A stretch of 64,000 nt of DNA from Vicinamibacterales bacterium (GTDB lineage: Bacteria > Acidobacteriota > Vicinamibacteria > Vicinamibacterales > UBA8438): assembly GCA_937766455.1 (NCBI GenBank), contig CALLXD010000066.1, forward strand, positions 1 to 64,000, given 5' to 3'. A program made the translations under genes and the position numbers. The notes beneath the pieces were generated by a model, which was not told the DNA's origin, did not search any database, and saw nothing but the letters and a program-made list of their open reading frames with translations. Position 1 is the stretch's first letter. Each line of letters opens with the position of its first letter. Below are positions 17,291 through 26,439 of the stretch, in pieces.

Positions 17291-18357
17291 TATTTCGACT
17301 GGTAGTTCCGGCTGTAGCCGGTTCGTGCGTTGGTCATGGTCCACGCGCGGCCATCGGCCTGCACGGTGGCTTTGATCCAGTGGCCTTCGCAGTCCTCTTC
17401 CTCAGTCAGATTGGCGATGAGCCGCGCGTCCGTGTTCATCGCCTCGGCGTCTGACAAGGCGCGGTGCGATTGCCACACGTCGCCCACGCCGGGGGTGGCG
17501 TGCACCGACGCCAGCGATTCGGGTGTGCCGCCTTTGCGCGGACCGTTGTTGATGACCGCCACGGTCGGCTCGAGTGCGCCAGCCAGCTCCGGACGAATGG
17601 CGCCGTAGCCGCCATGGTGCGGGACCTGCCACAGGTCGACGACGCCCAGACGATTCTCGGGACATGCCAAGGCGTACTCGCGGTCAGGAGTCAGGTCGCC
17701 CATGTTCAGAAACTGAAACGCTCCGAGTGAGAGCACATAGCCCAGGCTGTGACCGTTCTCGCCGTCGTCGACCGCCGGCGCCGTGGCCGTATCGCAGCGG
17801 CTGTTTGGGCGCCGCCGTTCGGGCGATTCGGCCAGCTGGCGGTGGGCCGCTATAAACGAAAACTCCATCCGGCGCAGGGGGAGCTTGTCTCCTGGTTCGA
17901 CCGTGCGCCGGCGACCATCCGCCACTGCTTCGTAGCTGCGCCACAGCGCCAGTCCCGCCTCACCGTCTTGCTCGACGCTGTCCCCGTGGTCGATGACCTG
18001 GCCGATCGGCACACGTTCCGCGAGCTGTGGCAGCCCGCCGACGTGGTCGGTGTGAAAATGAGAAATCAGCAGGTAGTCGATCGTGGTGATGCCGGCGTCT
18101 CGCATAGCCGCCTGGATGCGCTCGGTGTCACGAAAATCCGGTCGCGGCCAGCCCGCGTCCATGAGTACCGACTCGCCCTGAGGTGTCACAACCAGTGTGG
18201 CGGCACCGCCCTCGACGTCGATCCAGTAGATGTCGAGCGTTTGCGGGGGTTGCGCGCGGATGACACCAGGGCTCGTGATGAACGCCAGCAGCAGGGTCGC
18301 CGTGACCACCGTGAGCCATCCGTGTCGAACACCGACGCGTGGATATGTGCGTGACAT
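17290..18357 (-). CDS. Secreted metallo-beta-lactamase-fold hydrolase (ComEC-like)
   Basis: This 355-residue protein has a signal peptide (TVVTATLLLAFITSPGVIRAQ) and an MBL domain: the strand IYWIDVEGGAATLVVTP, the metal site SHFHTDHVGG, then FQFLNMGDL with the bridging aspartate and QVPHHGGYGAI with a histidine ligand. The layout matches ComEC/Rec2-type stand-alone hydrolases and phosphodiesterase-like MBL proteins. The role is unknown; nucleic-acid or phosphoester hydrolysis outside the cytoplasm is plausible. The ATG at 18357 is chosen since the 19 codons upstream lack signal-peptide character. Confidence 0.85.
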   Translation of the reverse strand: MSRTYPRVGVRHGWLTVVTATLLLAFITSPGVIRAQPPQTLDIYWIDVEGGAATLVVTPQGESVLMDAGWPRPDFRDTERIQAAMRDAGITTIDYLLISHFHTDHVGGLPQLAERVPIGQVIDHGDSVEQDGEAGLALWRSYEAVADGRRRTVEPGDKLPLRRMEFSFIAAHRQLAESPERRRPNSRCDTATAPAVDDGENGHSLGYVLSLGAFQFLNMGDLTPDREYALACPENRLGVVDLWQVPHHGGYGAIRPELAGALEPTVAVINNGPRKGGTPESLASVHATPGVGDVWQSHRALSDAEAMNTDARLIANLTEEEDCEGHWIKATVQADGRAWTMTNARTGYSRNYQSK

Positions 18358-18457
18358 GCCAACTCCGTTTCGTGGCCCCTGGGCGCGGCCAGTGTGGTAA
18401 TGATACGCGAGCACTGTCGCCCTGTAGACGCGGCATGCCAGGAATGATCACACACTG

Positions 18458-18976
18458 ATGCCCACCCCCATTGGTCATGCACTCGGTGGCCTTGCCGCCG
18501 GCGTCCTGATCGCCGGTCGGGCCGGTCCGTCGGCGTCAGTTGGGATCCGCTCGCAGTCGCTTCTCTGGGTGTGGGCACTCTGCGGCGTGCTGCCCGACGC
18601 AGACTTTCTCATCGGCGATCACCGCGGTCTGACCCACACCCTCGGGGCCATGTGCGCGGTGGGCTGTGGCACGGCCGTGATTGCGCGGGGCCAACCTGGG
18701 CTCTGGTTCGCCGCCGCGGCGTCCTATGGGACCCACCTGTTACTTGACTGGTTGGGCGGAGACACCGCCGTTCCGCTTGGCATCATGGCGCTGTGGCCGT
18801 TCACAGACACGTTCTATTTGTCACCGTATAGTCTCTTTCCCGCGATCTGTCGGCAGTACTGGTCTGCGGGGTGTCAGGTCGACCTCATGCAAGCGGTCGT
18901 GTGGGAACTGCTGCTGCTTGGTCCCATTGCCGCATTCGCCCTGCGTCTCCGGACCCGACATCAAAGGCACGCCTAG
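18458..18976 (+). CDS. DUF457 (YdjM/LexA-binding-like) membrane metal-dependent hydrolase
   Basis: This 172-residue membrane protein starts MPTPIGHALGGLAAGVLIA and carries the family's conserved acidic and histidine patches GVLPDADFLIGDHRGLTHTL and YGTHLLLDWLGG between hydrophobic helices. The family (DUF457) is annotated as metal-dependent hydrolase, but activity is not established for most members. It stands alone, with the opposite-strand MBL gene about 100 bases upstream. Confidence 0.85.
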   Translation: MPTPIGHALGGLAAGVLIAGRAGPSASVGIRSQSLLWVWALCGVLPDADFLIGDHRGLTHTLGAMCAVGCGTAVIARGQPGLWFAAAASYGTHLLLDWLGGDTAVPLGIMALWPFTDTFYLSPYSLFPAICRQYWSAGCQVDLMQAVVWELLLLGPIAAFALRLRTRHQRHA

Positions 18977-19401
18977 GGGGCACGCCGTCCTCCCTCGTTG
19001 CCGGCCTCGCGGCGTCGGGGTCTGCATCCCCCGCCACGCCGCCGCACTCGGCTGTCAACCCGCGTTCGACTCGGGATCCCCGGATGTCGTCACATCCACC
19101 CGCCTTGGAGCGGCCACTGCCAACCCAAGTAGTCATGGCGCTTGTCTCGGCGTGCGTGTCGAGACGCCGCTGGCGCCGCCGACGGCTTGCCATCTTATTG
19201 AGTACCAACTTGTTAGGGCCCAGGTCCGCTCGTCGGGCTGCCTCTGGCCGGGTTCTTGCCTTCTATCTTCGCGGCCCTGCTGACCGCCGGCTATATTCGT
19301 GCCCGACCTGCCGAATCGGCGGCCGGCGGGGCCTGCATGAGTGGCTATTCGACCCTGTGGTCGATGGCCTTGCCGTTTCTACTTTTCGCAGGAGGTAAAC
19401 G
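18977..19401. other. Gene-poor spacer
   Basis: There is no supported gene in these 425 bases. A hydrophobic open frame without a clear start (19217-19414: GLPLAGFLPSIFAALLTAGY and LWSMALPFLLFAGG) could be a remnant membrane protein, but it ends across the comEA start and nothing confirms it. The last bases hold a GCAGGAGG ribosome site for comEA. Confidence 0.5.
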
Positions 19402-19737
19402 ATGCAACGAATGATGTGGGTCATCGCCATGGTGGCGGCGCTTGGGGCTGGTTCGGCGACGGCGGCTCAAGCGCCGCCGCCGGTACCGCCGTCTGGAGCG
19501 GCGGATGCCCAAGGCGTCGTGGATGTCAACAGCGCGACCATGGTTCAACTCGAGACGCTGCCGGGGGTTGGACCGCGAACGGCTGAGCGAATCGTCGACT
19601 ATCGCCGTGACCAGGGCGGCTTCAAGAAGATCGAGGAATTGATGAATGTGCGGGGAATCGGTGAGCGCAGTTTCTTGAAGCTGCGTCCATTGGTGACGGT
19701 CGGTGCGTCAGCCGGCGATGCAGGTGAGGGCCGGTAA
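19402..19737 (+). CDS. ComEA-like helix-hairpin-helix protein
   Basis: This 111-residue secreted protein has a signal peptide (WVIAMVAALGAGSATAA), a short Pro-rich linker and a ComEA-type (HhH)2 domain: DVNSATMVQLETLPGVGPRT and FKKIEELMNVRGIGERSF. ComEA binds double-stranded DNA at the cell surface during natural transformation. Here it precedes a pseudopilin gene, which fits a DNA-uptake or pseudopilus role, although no comEC channel gene is adjacent. It has a strong AGGAGG ribosome site. Confidence 0.9.
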   Translation: MQRMMWVIAMVAALGAGSATAAQAPPPVPPSGAADAQGVVDVNSATMVQLETLPGVGPRTAERIVDYRRDQGGFKKIEELMNVRGIGERSFLKLRPLVTVGASAGDAGEGR

Positions 19738-20377
19738 CGGCCTGGTGCGGCGCGCCCTGGAGGATCACCTCCGGGGCGCGCGGTGCCGACGGCGCCCTGG
19801 CGTACGCGGCTTCTCACTCGTGGAGTCGCTGCTGGCAATCGGATTACTGATGGTCCTGGCCGCTCTCGCCACGCCGTCGGTCCTACGGGGACTGGACGAC
19901 GCGCGGGGAACCTCCGCCGCTCGGCACATAGCCGGGCTTGCGCGGTTCACGCGGATGCAAGCCGCCTTGCGTTCGGCGTCTGCAGGGCTCCGCTTCGAGC
20001 GAGATGGTGGCGACTACGGGTATGCGGTCTACGTCGATGGCAATGGGAACGGTCTGAGCACCCGTGATGTTCGGCGTGGCGTTGACCGGCCGATCACGGC
20101 GGTCGAACGAATTGGCGATCGATTCGCTGGGGTCACGATCGGACTGGCACCGGGCGTGTCGGGTATGGCAGGCGACATCGTCGGAGGGGGCACGGACGCG
20201 GTTCGACTCGGCGTGTCCGACACGTTGACATTCAGCCCGTTTGGCACCGCAAGAAGCGGAACCATTTTCTTGCGGAGCCGAGAAGGCCGACAGGACGCGG
20301 TGCGGATACTGGGGGCTACGGGACGGACGCGGATTTTGGCGTTTCGACCCGAGGAGGGGACATGGGTCGCGCGTTGA
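19718..20377 (+). CDS. GspH/FimT-type pseudopilin
   Basis: This roughly 219-residue prepilin-like protein has a basic leader (GARCRRRPGVRG) followed by the class-III signal FSLVESLLAIGLLMVLAALA with the conserved Glu at +5, then a GspH-like globular domain (SAARHIAGLARFTRMQAALR; FSPFGTARSGTIFL). It would be cleaved by a prepilin peptidase and join a pilus or pseudopilus. The start is taken at the second ATG (19718); 19703 is also open. It overlaps comEA by 20 bases and is followed without a gap by the PilZ gene, so these genes form one unit. Confidence 0.85.
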   Translation: MQVRAGNGLVRRALEDHLRGARCRRRPGVRGFSLVESLLAIGLLMVLAALATPSVLRGLDDARGTSAARHIAGLARFTRMQAALRSASAGLRFERDGGDYGYAVYVDGNGNGLSTRDVRRGVDRPITAVERIGDRFAGVTIGLAPGVSGMAGDIVGGGTDAVRLGVSDTLTFSPFGTARSGTIFLRSREGRQDAVRILGATGRTRILAFRPEEGTWVAR

Positions 20378-20733
20378 ACAGAGCCCGACCCACTGAGCGG
20401 CGGCACTCGCCGCGCCGCAGTGGAGAGGCGCTGTCATGGATTCGCGAGTTCCGCCTGCGGCCACGGCTCGATGCGACCCTTGTCAATCTGTCAGAAGAGG
20501 GTGCCCTCATCGAAACACCGACATATCTGTGCCCGGGCGTACGGACGTTCATCCATCTGGCGGGCCCGTCTGGCGTGTGGCGGGTTTCTGGTCAGGTGGC
20601 ACGGTCCTGGGTGGCGTCCATTGTGATCGAACACGGTGTCCGGTACCGAGGCGCGCTGCGGTTCGATCGGCAGATCGATCTGTCCGCGCGCGGGTCCGAG
20701 CCCGTCCCCACGCGTGCGCACAGTCGGTCGTGA
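20362..20733 (+). CDS. PilZ-domain c-di-GMP-binding protein
   Basis: This 123-residue protein consists mainly of a PilZ domain. Both ligand motifs are visible: an RxxxR-type stretch in RRHSPRR near residues 13-19 and NLSEEG (NxSxxG) near 42. It is therefore predicted to bind cyclic di-GMP and to adjust pilus or secretion output. It overlaps the pseudopilin end by 16 bases, which supports a shared role with the GspH-like and ComEA-like proteins. Confidence 0.85.
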   Translation: MGRALNRARPTERRHSPRRSGEALSWIREFRLRPRLDATLVNLSEEGALIETPTYLCPGVRTFIHLAGPSGVWRVSGQVARSWVASIVIEHGVRYRGALRFDRQIDLSARGSEPVPTRAHSRS

Positions 20734-20957
20734 CGCACCCAGGTGACGCTGCTGCGCCGGCAGCCTGCGTCCGCTACCCGAACGGCCAGATCTGGGCGTG
20801 GGCACGAACTACCCATGGCGTTCTGGGCCCGCGCGTGGATGGCCAACGAGTCGTGACAACAGCCGAATCCATTGGGGGAAATGTCGATGGCACTCCGTTT
20901 GATAGGTAAGACCGCAGAAGGTCGGTCCTCTGTCTCACTAACCGGAGTCCACTATCG

Positions 20958-22388
20958 ATGGCCACTCATTCCACATCGTCTGCGTCGGTCGGTTCTGTCT
21001 CGCCCACTTCTGTTGTTCCCCCGAACTCGGACCGCACCGTTTGTCGCCAGCGGTGCGCTGAGCGGCGGCGCGCGTTTTCGGAGTTTCTGGCGTCGGTGCT
21101 GGCGCAGTCTGCGGCAGTGACCGGTCGTGCCGCGCTCGAAGCGGCGTTTGTTGTCGCGGTGCGCCGGCTGGTGCCCGCCGCCCACGCGGTTCGGATTGTG
21201 CCTGGCGCTCCCGCCAGCGCCTCACGGGGGAAGCAGGTGTTGCAGTTTTCGGTGCCGTTGCCGAACGGCACGGAGGGCTGTCTTGAGATAGATGTCGGCG
21301 TACGGGGTGCCATTGATGAGTGGGATCGGCACCTGCTTCGGGATGCGGCGCGCGTGTGTGGACTGGTGCTGAGTCCACGCGGCCAGTCCGCCCAGGGCAG
21401 TGTGCGCCCGGCTGCGTCGGCTGCGTCGGCGCCGGCTGTCCCGACCGCCCCACCTGACCCGGCGGCACCGGTGATCGGTGCCAGTTCGTGCATGCGGGCG
21501 CTGCGTCAGTCGGTGGAGCGGATGGCGGCCACGGATTTTACAGTCCTCGTCGAAGGCGAGAGCGGTTCCGGAAAGGAACTGGTCGCACGGCAGATCCATG
21601 ACCTCAGTGCTCGAAGCCAAGGGCCGTTTATCGCGGTGAATTGCGCCGCGTTGGTCGAGACGCTGCTTGAGGCAGAGTTATTTGGGATCGAGGACCGCAT
21701 CGCGACAGGCGTTCGCGCTCGACGAGGCAAGTTTGAGGCGGCTGACCGCGGGACCCTCTTTCTCGATGAAGTGGCTGACCTGTCGCCCGCTGCGCAGGCC
21801 AAGCTGCTTCGCGCTGTCCAGGACCTCGCGGTCGAGCGGGTAGGGGGGCACAACCTGCGGAAGGTGAATATCCGGTTGGTGGTCGCGACGAACCAGAGCC
21901 TACGCCAGCTGGTTGATGCAGGTCGGTTTCGAGAGGACCTGTATTACCGGCTGGCTGGTGTCGAGTTGCAGGTCCCATCGCTTCGGAAGCGGAGAGACGA
22001 CGTCCTCGAACTGGCCGAGTATTTTCTGGCGCGTCACCACCGGTTTCGCAAATTGTCTTTGTCCGACGGGGCCGCTGAAGCGCTCCTCAGTTACGGCTGG
22101 CCGGGCAACGTGCGGGAACTGCAGCGGGTCATCGAGCGGGCCGTCGCACTCACTCCCGGGCACGTGGTCAGGTTGTCAGATTTGCCGCCGGAGTTGACTC
22201 GCGAGTATGCGGAGGTGCTGCACCCGTCAGCCGCACGTGCGGACTCGATGCGTGCCTGGGGGAGTCGCTATGCGCGACTCGTGTTGGAGCGCTGTGACCG
22301 GAACAAGCGTCGGACCTGCGACGTGTTGGGCATCAGTTACCACACGTTGCAGTCGTATCTGCGCTATCGAGACTCCGCGGGGCGGTGA
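20958..22388 (+). CDS. Enhancer-binding-type AAA+ regulator with degenerate GAFTGA
   Basis: This 476-residue regulator has a GAF-like N-terminal part (residues 30-140), an AAA+ domain and a Fis-type helix-turn-helix. Walker A is [16 protein letters not shown], Walker B is [12 protein letters not shown], and the arginine-finger region is [19 protein letters not shown]. The loop that normally reads GAFTGA and touches sigma54 here reads RIATGV within [20 protein letters not shown], so productive sigma54 contact is doubtful. The helix-turn-helix is [20 protein letters not shown]. Possibly it acts with sigma70, as TyrR-like relatives do. It follows the PilZ gene by 225 bases and may control the pilus genes. 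Confidence 0.88.
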   Translation: MATHSTSSASVGSVSPTSVVPPNSDRTVCRQRCAERRRAFSEFLASVLAQSAAVTGRAALEAAFVVAVRRLVPAAHAVRIVPGAPASASRGKQVLQFSVPLPNGTEGCLEIDVGVRGAIDEWDRHLLRDAARVCGLVLSPRGQSAQGSVRPAASAASAPAVPTAPPDPAAPVIGASSCMRALRQSVERMAATDFTVLVEGESGSGKELVARQIHDLSARSQGPFIAVNCAALVETLLEAELFGIEDRIATGVRARRGKFEAADRGTLFLDEVADLSPAAQAKLLRAVQDLAVERVGGHNLRKVNIRLVVATNQSLRQLVDAGRFREDLYYRLAGVELQVPSLRKRRDDVLELAEYFLARHHRFRKLSLSDGAAEALLSYGWPGNVRELQRVIERAVALTPGHVVRLSDLPPELTREYAEVLHPSAARADSMRAWGSRYARLVLERCDRNKRRTCDVLGISYHTLQSYLRYRDSAGR

Positions 22389-22532
22389 GCGAGAGCTCCG
22401 TCGGAAGAGCCGCCTTGTCTTCGCCTCGGTTGAGCGGCGGGGTGTGCGATTCGCCAACCCACAATGCCCTGCGGGCCCGGCGAGGGTTTCCGCCCCCTCG
22501 GGCGTCGAGACTGTGCGTGGTTCTGTTGGAAC

Positions 22533-24771
22533 CTAGTATCGGAAGAGGTACTGCAGCTTGGTGAAGATCGCGCGGTTGGTCCGGCGCAGGTCGGGGGTCG
22601 GATATAGCTCCTGGTCGATGTGGTCGCCTTGCTGGTAATGGTCGTCATAACCGGCGTAGAAGACCGTCCCTGCGTTGATCCGATAGGTCAGGAGCAGGTT
22701 CGCCCCGAGTCTGGTGCTGAACGTGTTGTACTCGGCGATGTTCCGGAGGAGGAATCGGTCAGTGAACTGGTAGGTCGTGAACGCGCGCACGATCTTGACG
22801 TCGAAGACCTCGAGATCGCCCTGCCGTGTGTCGACGAACCGGCTGGTGTCGAAGCTCAGCTCCGACTGCAACCCGCGCACCCGGCCGAAGTGTCACGTTG
22901 AGCCCGCCGCTCATGCCTCGCCCGAGGAACGGGTTGTCCACGTCGAAGAACACCTGATCACCGCCGAAGAGACGGCCGCCAAACGCGACCCGGCGACTCG
23001 TATTGACGGTGAGCGACGTGCCCTGATTCCACTTCCGGAAGTCAATGCCTCCGAATCGTTCGAGGGCCCGAGTGACGTTGGCGGTGACGGAGATGTTGCG
23101 CGCGAACCCAACCCGTAGCCCGCCGGTCACGGACTCGTCCTCGAGCACGTCGTCGAACGTGTAGTTCCGACTGACGTTGATACGAGGCCCCCAGTTGATC
23201 ACCCAATGCTCCGGCCACCAGATGTAGCTGGCGGTCGCACCGACCAGCTTGGTATCGACCCGTTGCACGAACCCCGTGTCGGTGCGAAAACCGGGATCGG
23301 TCACGCCGATGAACCCCGATGTATTGAAGTGGCGAGCGTTGTGATTGTAGAGGGCACCCCACATCGGTCCGGACCGCCGTTCGCCGTCTTCCTGACGCGT
23401 GTCCGATTGCACAGCGGTGATGTTCAGGGTGTCCGACCGACTCAGGCGAAACTGGCCGTCGAGGCCAGCCACTCGGTTGTAGCTGCCCAGAAATTGGCGG
23501 TCGGTCACGATCGCCCCGATATGCGACCCGGTGTAGAGGTCGTAGCGAGCGCGGGCAATCAGAAACTGGGCGGACCTTCCGAACCCCGGGTCTGACGAGT
23601 CGACCCTGCGCCCAGCCGCTTCGTCCTCAGCCACGATGAGCCCGAGGGTCGTGTTGCCGACCTTGCCCGTAAGCTTGCCGCCATAGCGTGGGTCGACGAT
23701 CGTGCGGGTGTGGACGAGATTCACCGGCGACACCAGGTTGAAGATCTCCTGCCCCTCCAGGAAGAACGGTCGCAACTCGCTGAAGAACAGCGGAAACCGC
23801 TGATTCACGTCGATCTGGGGTCGGTTCGATTCGATCTGTGAGAAGTCGGGGTTGTAGGTAAAATCGGCGGTCAGATTGGAGGTGATGCCGTATTTGAGAT
23901 TGACCCCGGCCGCCGCGTCGGTTGCCTGGTCGACAAAGGCGGCGGAGTCCTCAGGGAGCGAACCGAACTTGATCGCGGTGAACGTCGGTAGGATCTCGAG
24001 GTTCCGGCTGGTCGAGAGCCCGGTCATACCGTCAAGCACACCCATCTGCGCGAGGAAGCTCTGCTCGTCACGCGACATCGGGGCCCAGACGTCGTTCTCT
24101 CGGTCCTTCCCTTGAATCTCCCGGACGATCTGCAGTCCCCATCGATGCACCTCGTCGCCATCCCGTTGCGGGTACCGCAGACCCTTGAACGGAATCGCCA
24201 TCTCGGCCGTGTAGCCATCGTCGACGATACGCGCCGACGTGTCGAAGAGTGCGTCCCAGGAGCGGTCGGGAAACGGAATACCCCCCTGCGACGCGAACGC
24301 CGCGTTCACGATGCCATCATCCTGAACGCCGTAGGCATTCACGCCGAATACGTAGGCTCGTTGTTGGTCAAGGAAGGTATCGAGGTACACGGTCACCAGG
24401 TCGTCAAAGAACACCTGGTCCCGATCGGCTCGATTGGCCCGCAGGATGGTCGGGTCCGTGTAGTGCACGCGAAAACCGAGATACAGGCGCTGACTGTCGT
24501 AGGCCAGATAGACCTCTGTCTGCTCCGTCGCCGGGGCACCATCCAGTGGCTGCTGCTGGACGAACCGGGTGATGGTGGCCGCGTCACGCCAGACGGCATC
24601 GTCGAGGCGGCCGTCGATATCGGGCCGGACGTCGATCCGCGTCGGGCGAATGGTCGGCCGGCCAGCCAGGATACCGAGGTCGGATGCGGTCTCCTGCACG
24701 CGTGGACCAGGTTGCGCGGAGACGCCGACCGTGCCGAGCAGGCAGCCGGCCACCAGGCAGGCGAGCCGCAT
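22533..24771 (-). CDS. DUF5916 outer-membrane protein with CBM9-like N-terminus (frame break)
   Basis: About 745 residues after one repair. There is a signal peptide (LACLVAGCLLGTVGVSAQ), a carbohydrate-binding-family-9-like domain (DVRPDIDGRLDDAVWRDA; DDLVTVYLDTFLDQQRAYVF), then a DUF5916 part rich in amphipathic beta strands that ends in aromatic FTKLQYLFRY, typical of an outer-membrane barrel. The frame breaks near 22880-22882 (an extra C on the + strand): the upstream frame ends VTLRPGARV while the C-terminal 110 residues (GLQSELSFDTSRFVDTRQGD onward) lie in another frame. The long open frame upstream of 24771 is a shadow of the methyltransferase. Function is unknown; glycan or polymer contact is possible. 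Confidence 0.85.
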
Positions 24772-24983
24772 TCCGACAGTCAGCGACCACACCCCACGGG
24801 CTGCTAGGCCGGATTCGACACCCCAGCTAACGGAACATCCGTTAGATGAGCCGTCATGGGCGCTGCGCCTCCCCGGCACAGACGTGTCTGCGATGGCACC
24901 GAACGTGATGAGGCTCGGCGGTCTGATTGGCAGACGTCGGCGGTGACAAACGGACATCGGCTGGTCACATCCGCTCGCCCCGT

Positions 24984-25772
24984 TCAGCGCTTGAGTCGTC
25001 GCCCGACGCAGACGAACGCCTTGGCGGTCGGCCCGGCAGGGCGAGACGTGTACCCGCTTCGGGCCGCCGCTTCCGCGAATCCAGCGCGCTCGAGTAGCTG
25101 GCAGCCTTCGGCTGGCGTATACCAGCGCGTCGTCTGCGTGGCCTCGTGGTGCCCGATCGTCCGACCGCCAAGCGTCACCTCGTAGCGAAGGACCGACGAC
25201 CTTAGCTGGGCGGACACATCGTCGTGCACGCGTTGCAACACTCTGACGGTCGCACCATCCTCGGAGCGGATCCCCTGGCGCCGCAGTCGCCATTCCACGT
25301 CGCAGCGGGCGCGGTCGGGGTCCATGGTCCCGGACGGTTGCTCCAACGCGATGAACAGCTGTCCGCCGGGGACCAGATGGGCATAGAACCGGGCCAGGGC
25401 CCGCTCGGCGTCAGTAGGGTCAATGACGAGCATGAAGGAGCCCGCGGGGATGAAGAGTGTGCGGAACCGCCTCGCGAGACCCAGGGATTGCATGGCCTGG
25501 CGGTGTGCGGCGGCTGTCAGACCGCGCTGCTTAGCCTTGCGTCGACAGATGCTCAGCATCTCCGGGGACGCATCCACGCCCTCGACGTCGAGTCCCTCCG
25601 CGACGTAGTCGAGCAGGAGACGTCCCGTGCCGCACCCGAGTTCCAAGGCGGGCTCGCCGTGATCGCGGATGACCGCACGGAAGTAGTCGGCGTCGCCGAT
25701 GGCGTCAGTGGTGACGAGGAGGTCGTATGTCTCGGCGACGATGCCCGCGTAGGTGAGCGCGGTTCGGCTCAT
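24984..25772 (-). CDS. Class I SAM-dependent methyltransferase
   Basis: This 262-residue protein has the SAM-binding motif I ALELGCGTGRLLLD (near residue 43), motif II VEGVDASPEML, and a later FIPAGSFMLVIDP, with a C-terminal half like UbiE/small-molecule methyltransferases (YTPAEGCQLLERAGF). The substrate is unknown. The ATG overlaps the stop of a kinase fossil upstream on the same strand. Confidence 0.85.
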   Translation of the reverse strand: MSRTALTYAGIVAETYDLLVTTDAIGDADYFRAVIRDHGEPALELGCGTGRLLLDYVAEGLDVEGVDASPEMLSICRRKAKQRGLTAAAHRQAMQSLGLARRFRTLFIPAGSFMLVIDPTDAERALARFYAHLVPGGQLFIALEQPSGTMDPDRARCDVEWRLRRQGIRSEDGATVRVLQRVHDDVSAQLRSSVLRYEVTLGGRTIGHHEATQTTRWYTPAEGCQLLERAGFAEAAARSGYTSRPAGPTAKAFVCVGRRLKR

Positions 25773-25892
25773 CGTCGCTCAGCGCCAAGCGGGCGCGGGT
25801 GCTGGGCCGTGTTGACCATCCCCATCCCGCCTTGGGCCGGGTTCGGCGGTGATGGTGTACGGGCCGAGGGCGGCGCCGGGAGTGAGGGCCAT
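25770..25892 (-). pseudogene. Fossil of a Ser/Thr protein kinase N-terminus
   Basis: Starting at ATG 25892 the minus strand reads MALTPGAALGPYTITAEPG. After one extra base in a GGG run (25834-25836), another frame continues QGGMGMVNTAQHPRPLGAER to a stop at the methyltransferase ATG. This matches the start of acidobacterial eukaryotic-like kinases (LGPYEI..GxGGMGxV), including the Gly-rich ATP loop. The rest of the kinase is absent. It is a truncated remnant about 40 codons long. Confidence 0.65.
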
Positions 25893-26439
25893 GGGAGAGC
25901 GGGATCGGAACCCCGTCCATTGTAGGGCCACATTGGTAGGAGGGCTCCGTGGGCCGGCGCTGCGCGCCGACTTGCGCGCCGGTCGCGCCCTGCGAGGGGC
26001 GGCACTTCCGGGTCGCAAAAATGGCGACCGGTATCACGCTTGACCGCAACCCCCCGAACGGGCATCCTCGGCACCATGCACTCCGTGGAGGCCCGTAGTC
26101 CGCCTGTGGCGCGGCGGAGCGCGATCGTTGCACGCGAGGGCCGGTCCGTGTCGGGATGCCGAGCGGCAGGTGGTCGAGCTGTGCGGCGACGCCGGCGACG
26201 TGACCTTGTCGACATGCGTGTGCTCCACGCGCCGACGCCAACTGCTCGGCGGCGTTGAGGGTGATGCTCACGCTCCCGCTGGGTCGGCCGAAAGTGCATG
26301 AGGCGATGTATCACGCGCATCCCAAAGCGCCGAGATCGCCCGTTGCAGCTTCATCGTGATCGCGAGGCGCTCTGCTGGTCCTGGCGCGCGGACGGAGCAG
26401 GCGCCGTTACTACGAGCCTCTGTGAAACGGAGAAACACC
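25893..26439. other. Spacer without supported genes
   Basis: These 547 bases lie between the kinase fossil and the NHL gene. Long open frames on both strands have proline/arginine-rich shadow composition. No tRNA, palindrome or insertion-sequence end was seen. The final bases carry the AACGGAG ribosome site of the NHL gene. Confidence 0.5.

Noticed and set aside
19217-19414. Small hydrophobic membrane protein before comEA
   Set aside because: It has no credible start codon and ends inside comEA. It may be a remnant but is unsupported.
20888-20903. Sigma54 promoter (TGGCAC-N5-TTGAT) before the regulator gene
   Set aside because: The -12 element lacks the essential GC, so the match is partial and probably chance.
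24772-25293. N-terminal extension of the DUF5916 protein to 844 residues
   Set aside because: The upstream residues are a shadow of the methyltransferase gene in another frame. A clear signal peptide begins at 24771.
25705-26320. Intact genes in the 25.8-26.3 kb spacer
   Set aside because: Composition is Pro/Arg-rich in every frame. Only the short kinase-like stretch resembles a real protein, and it is truncated.
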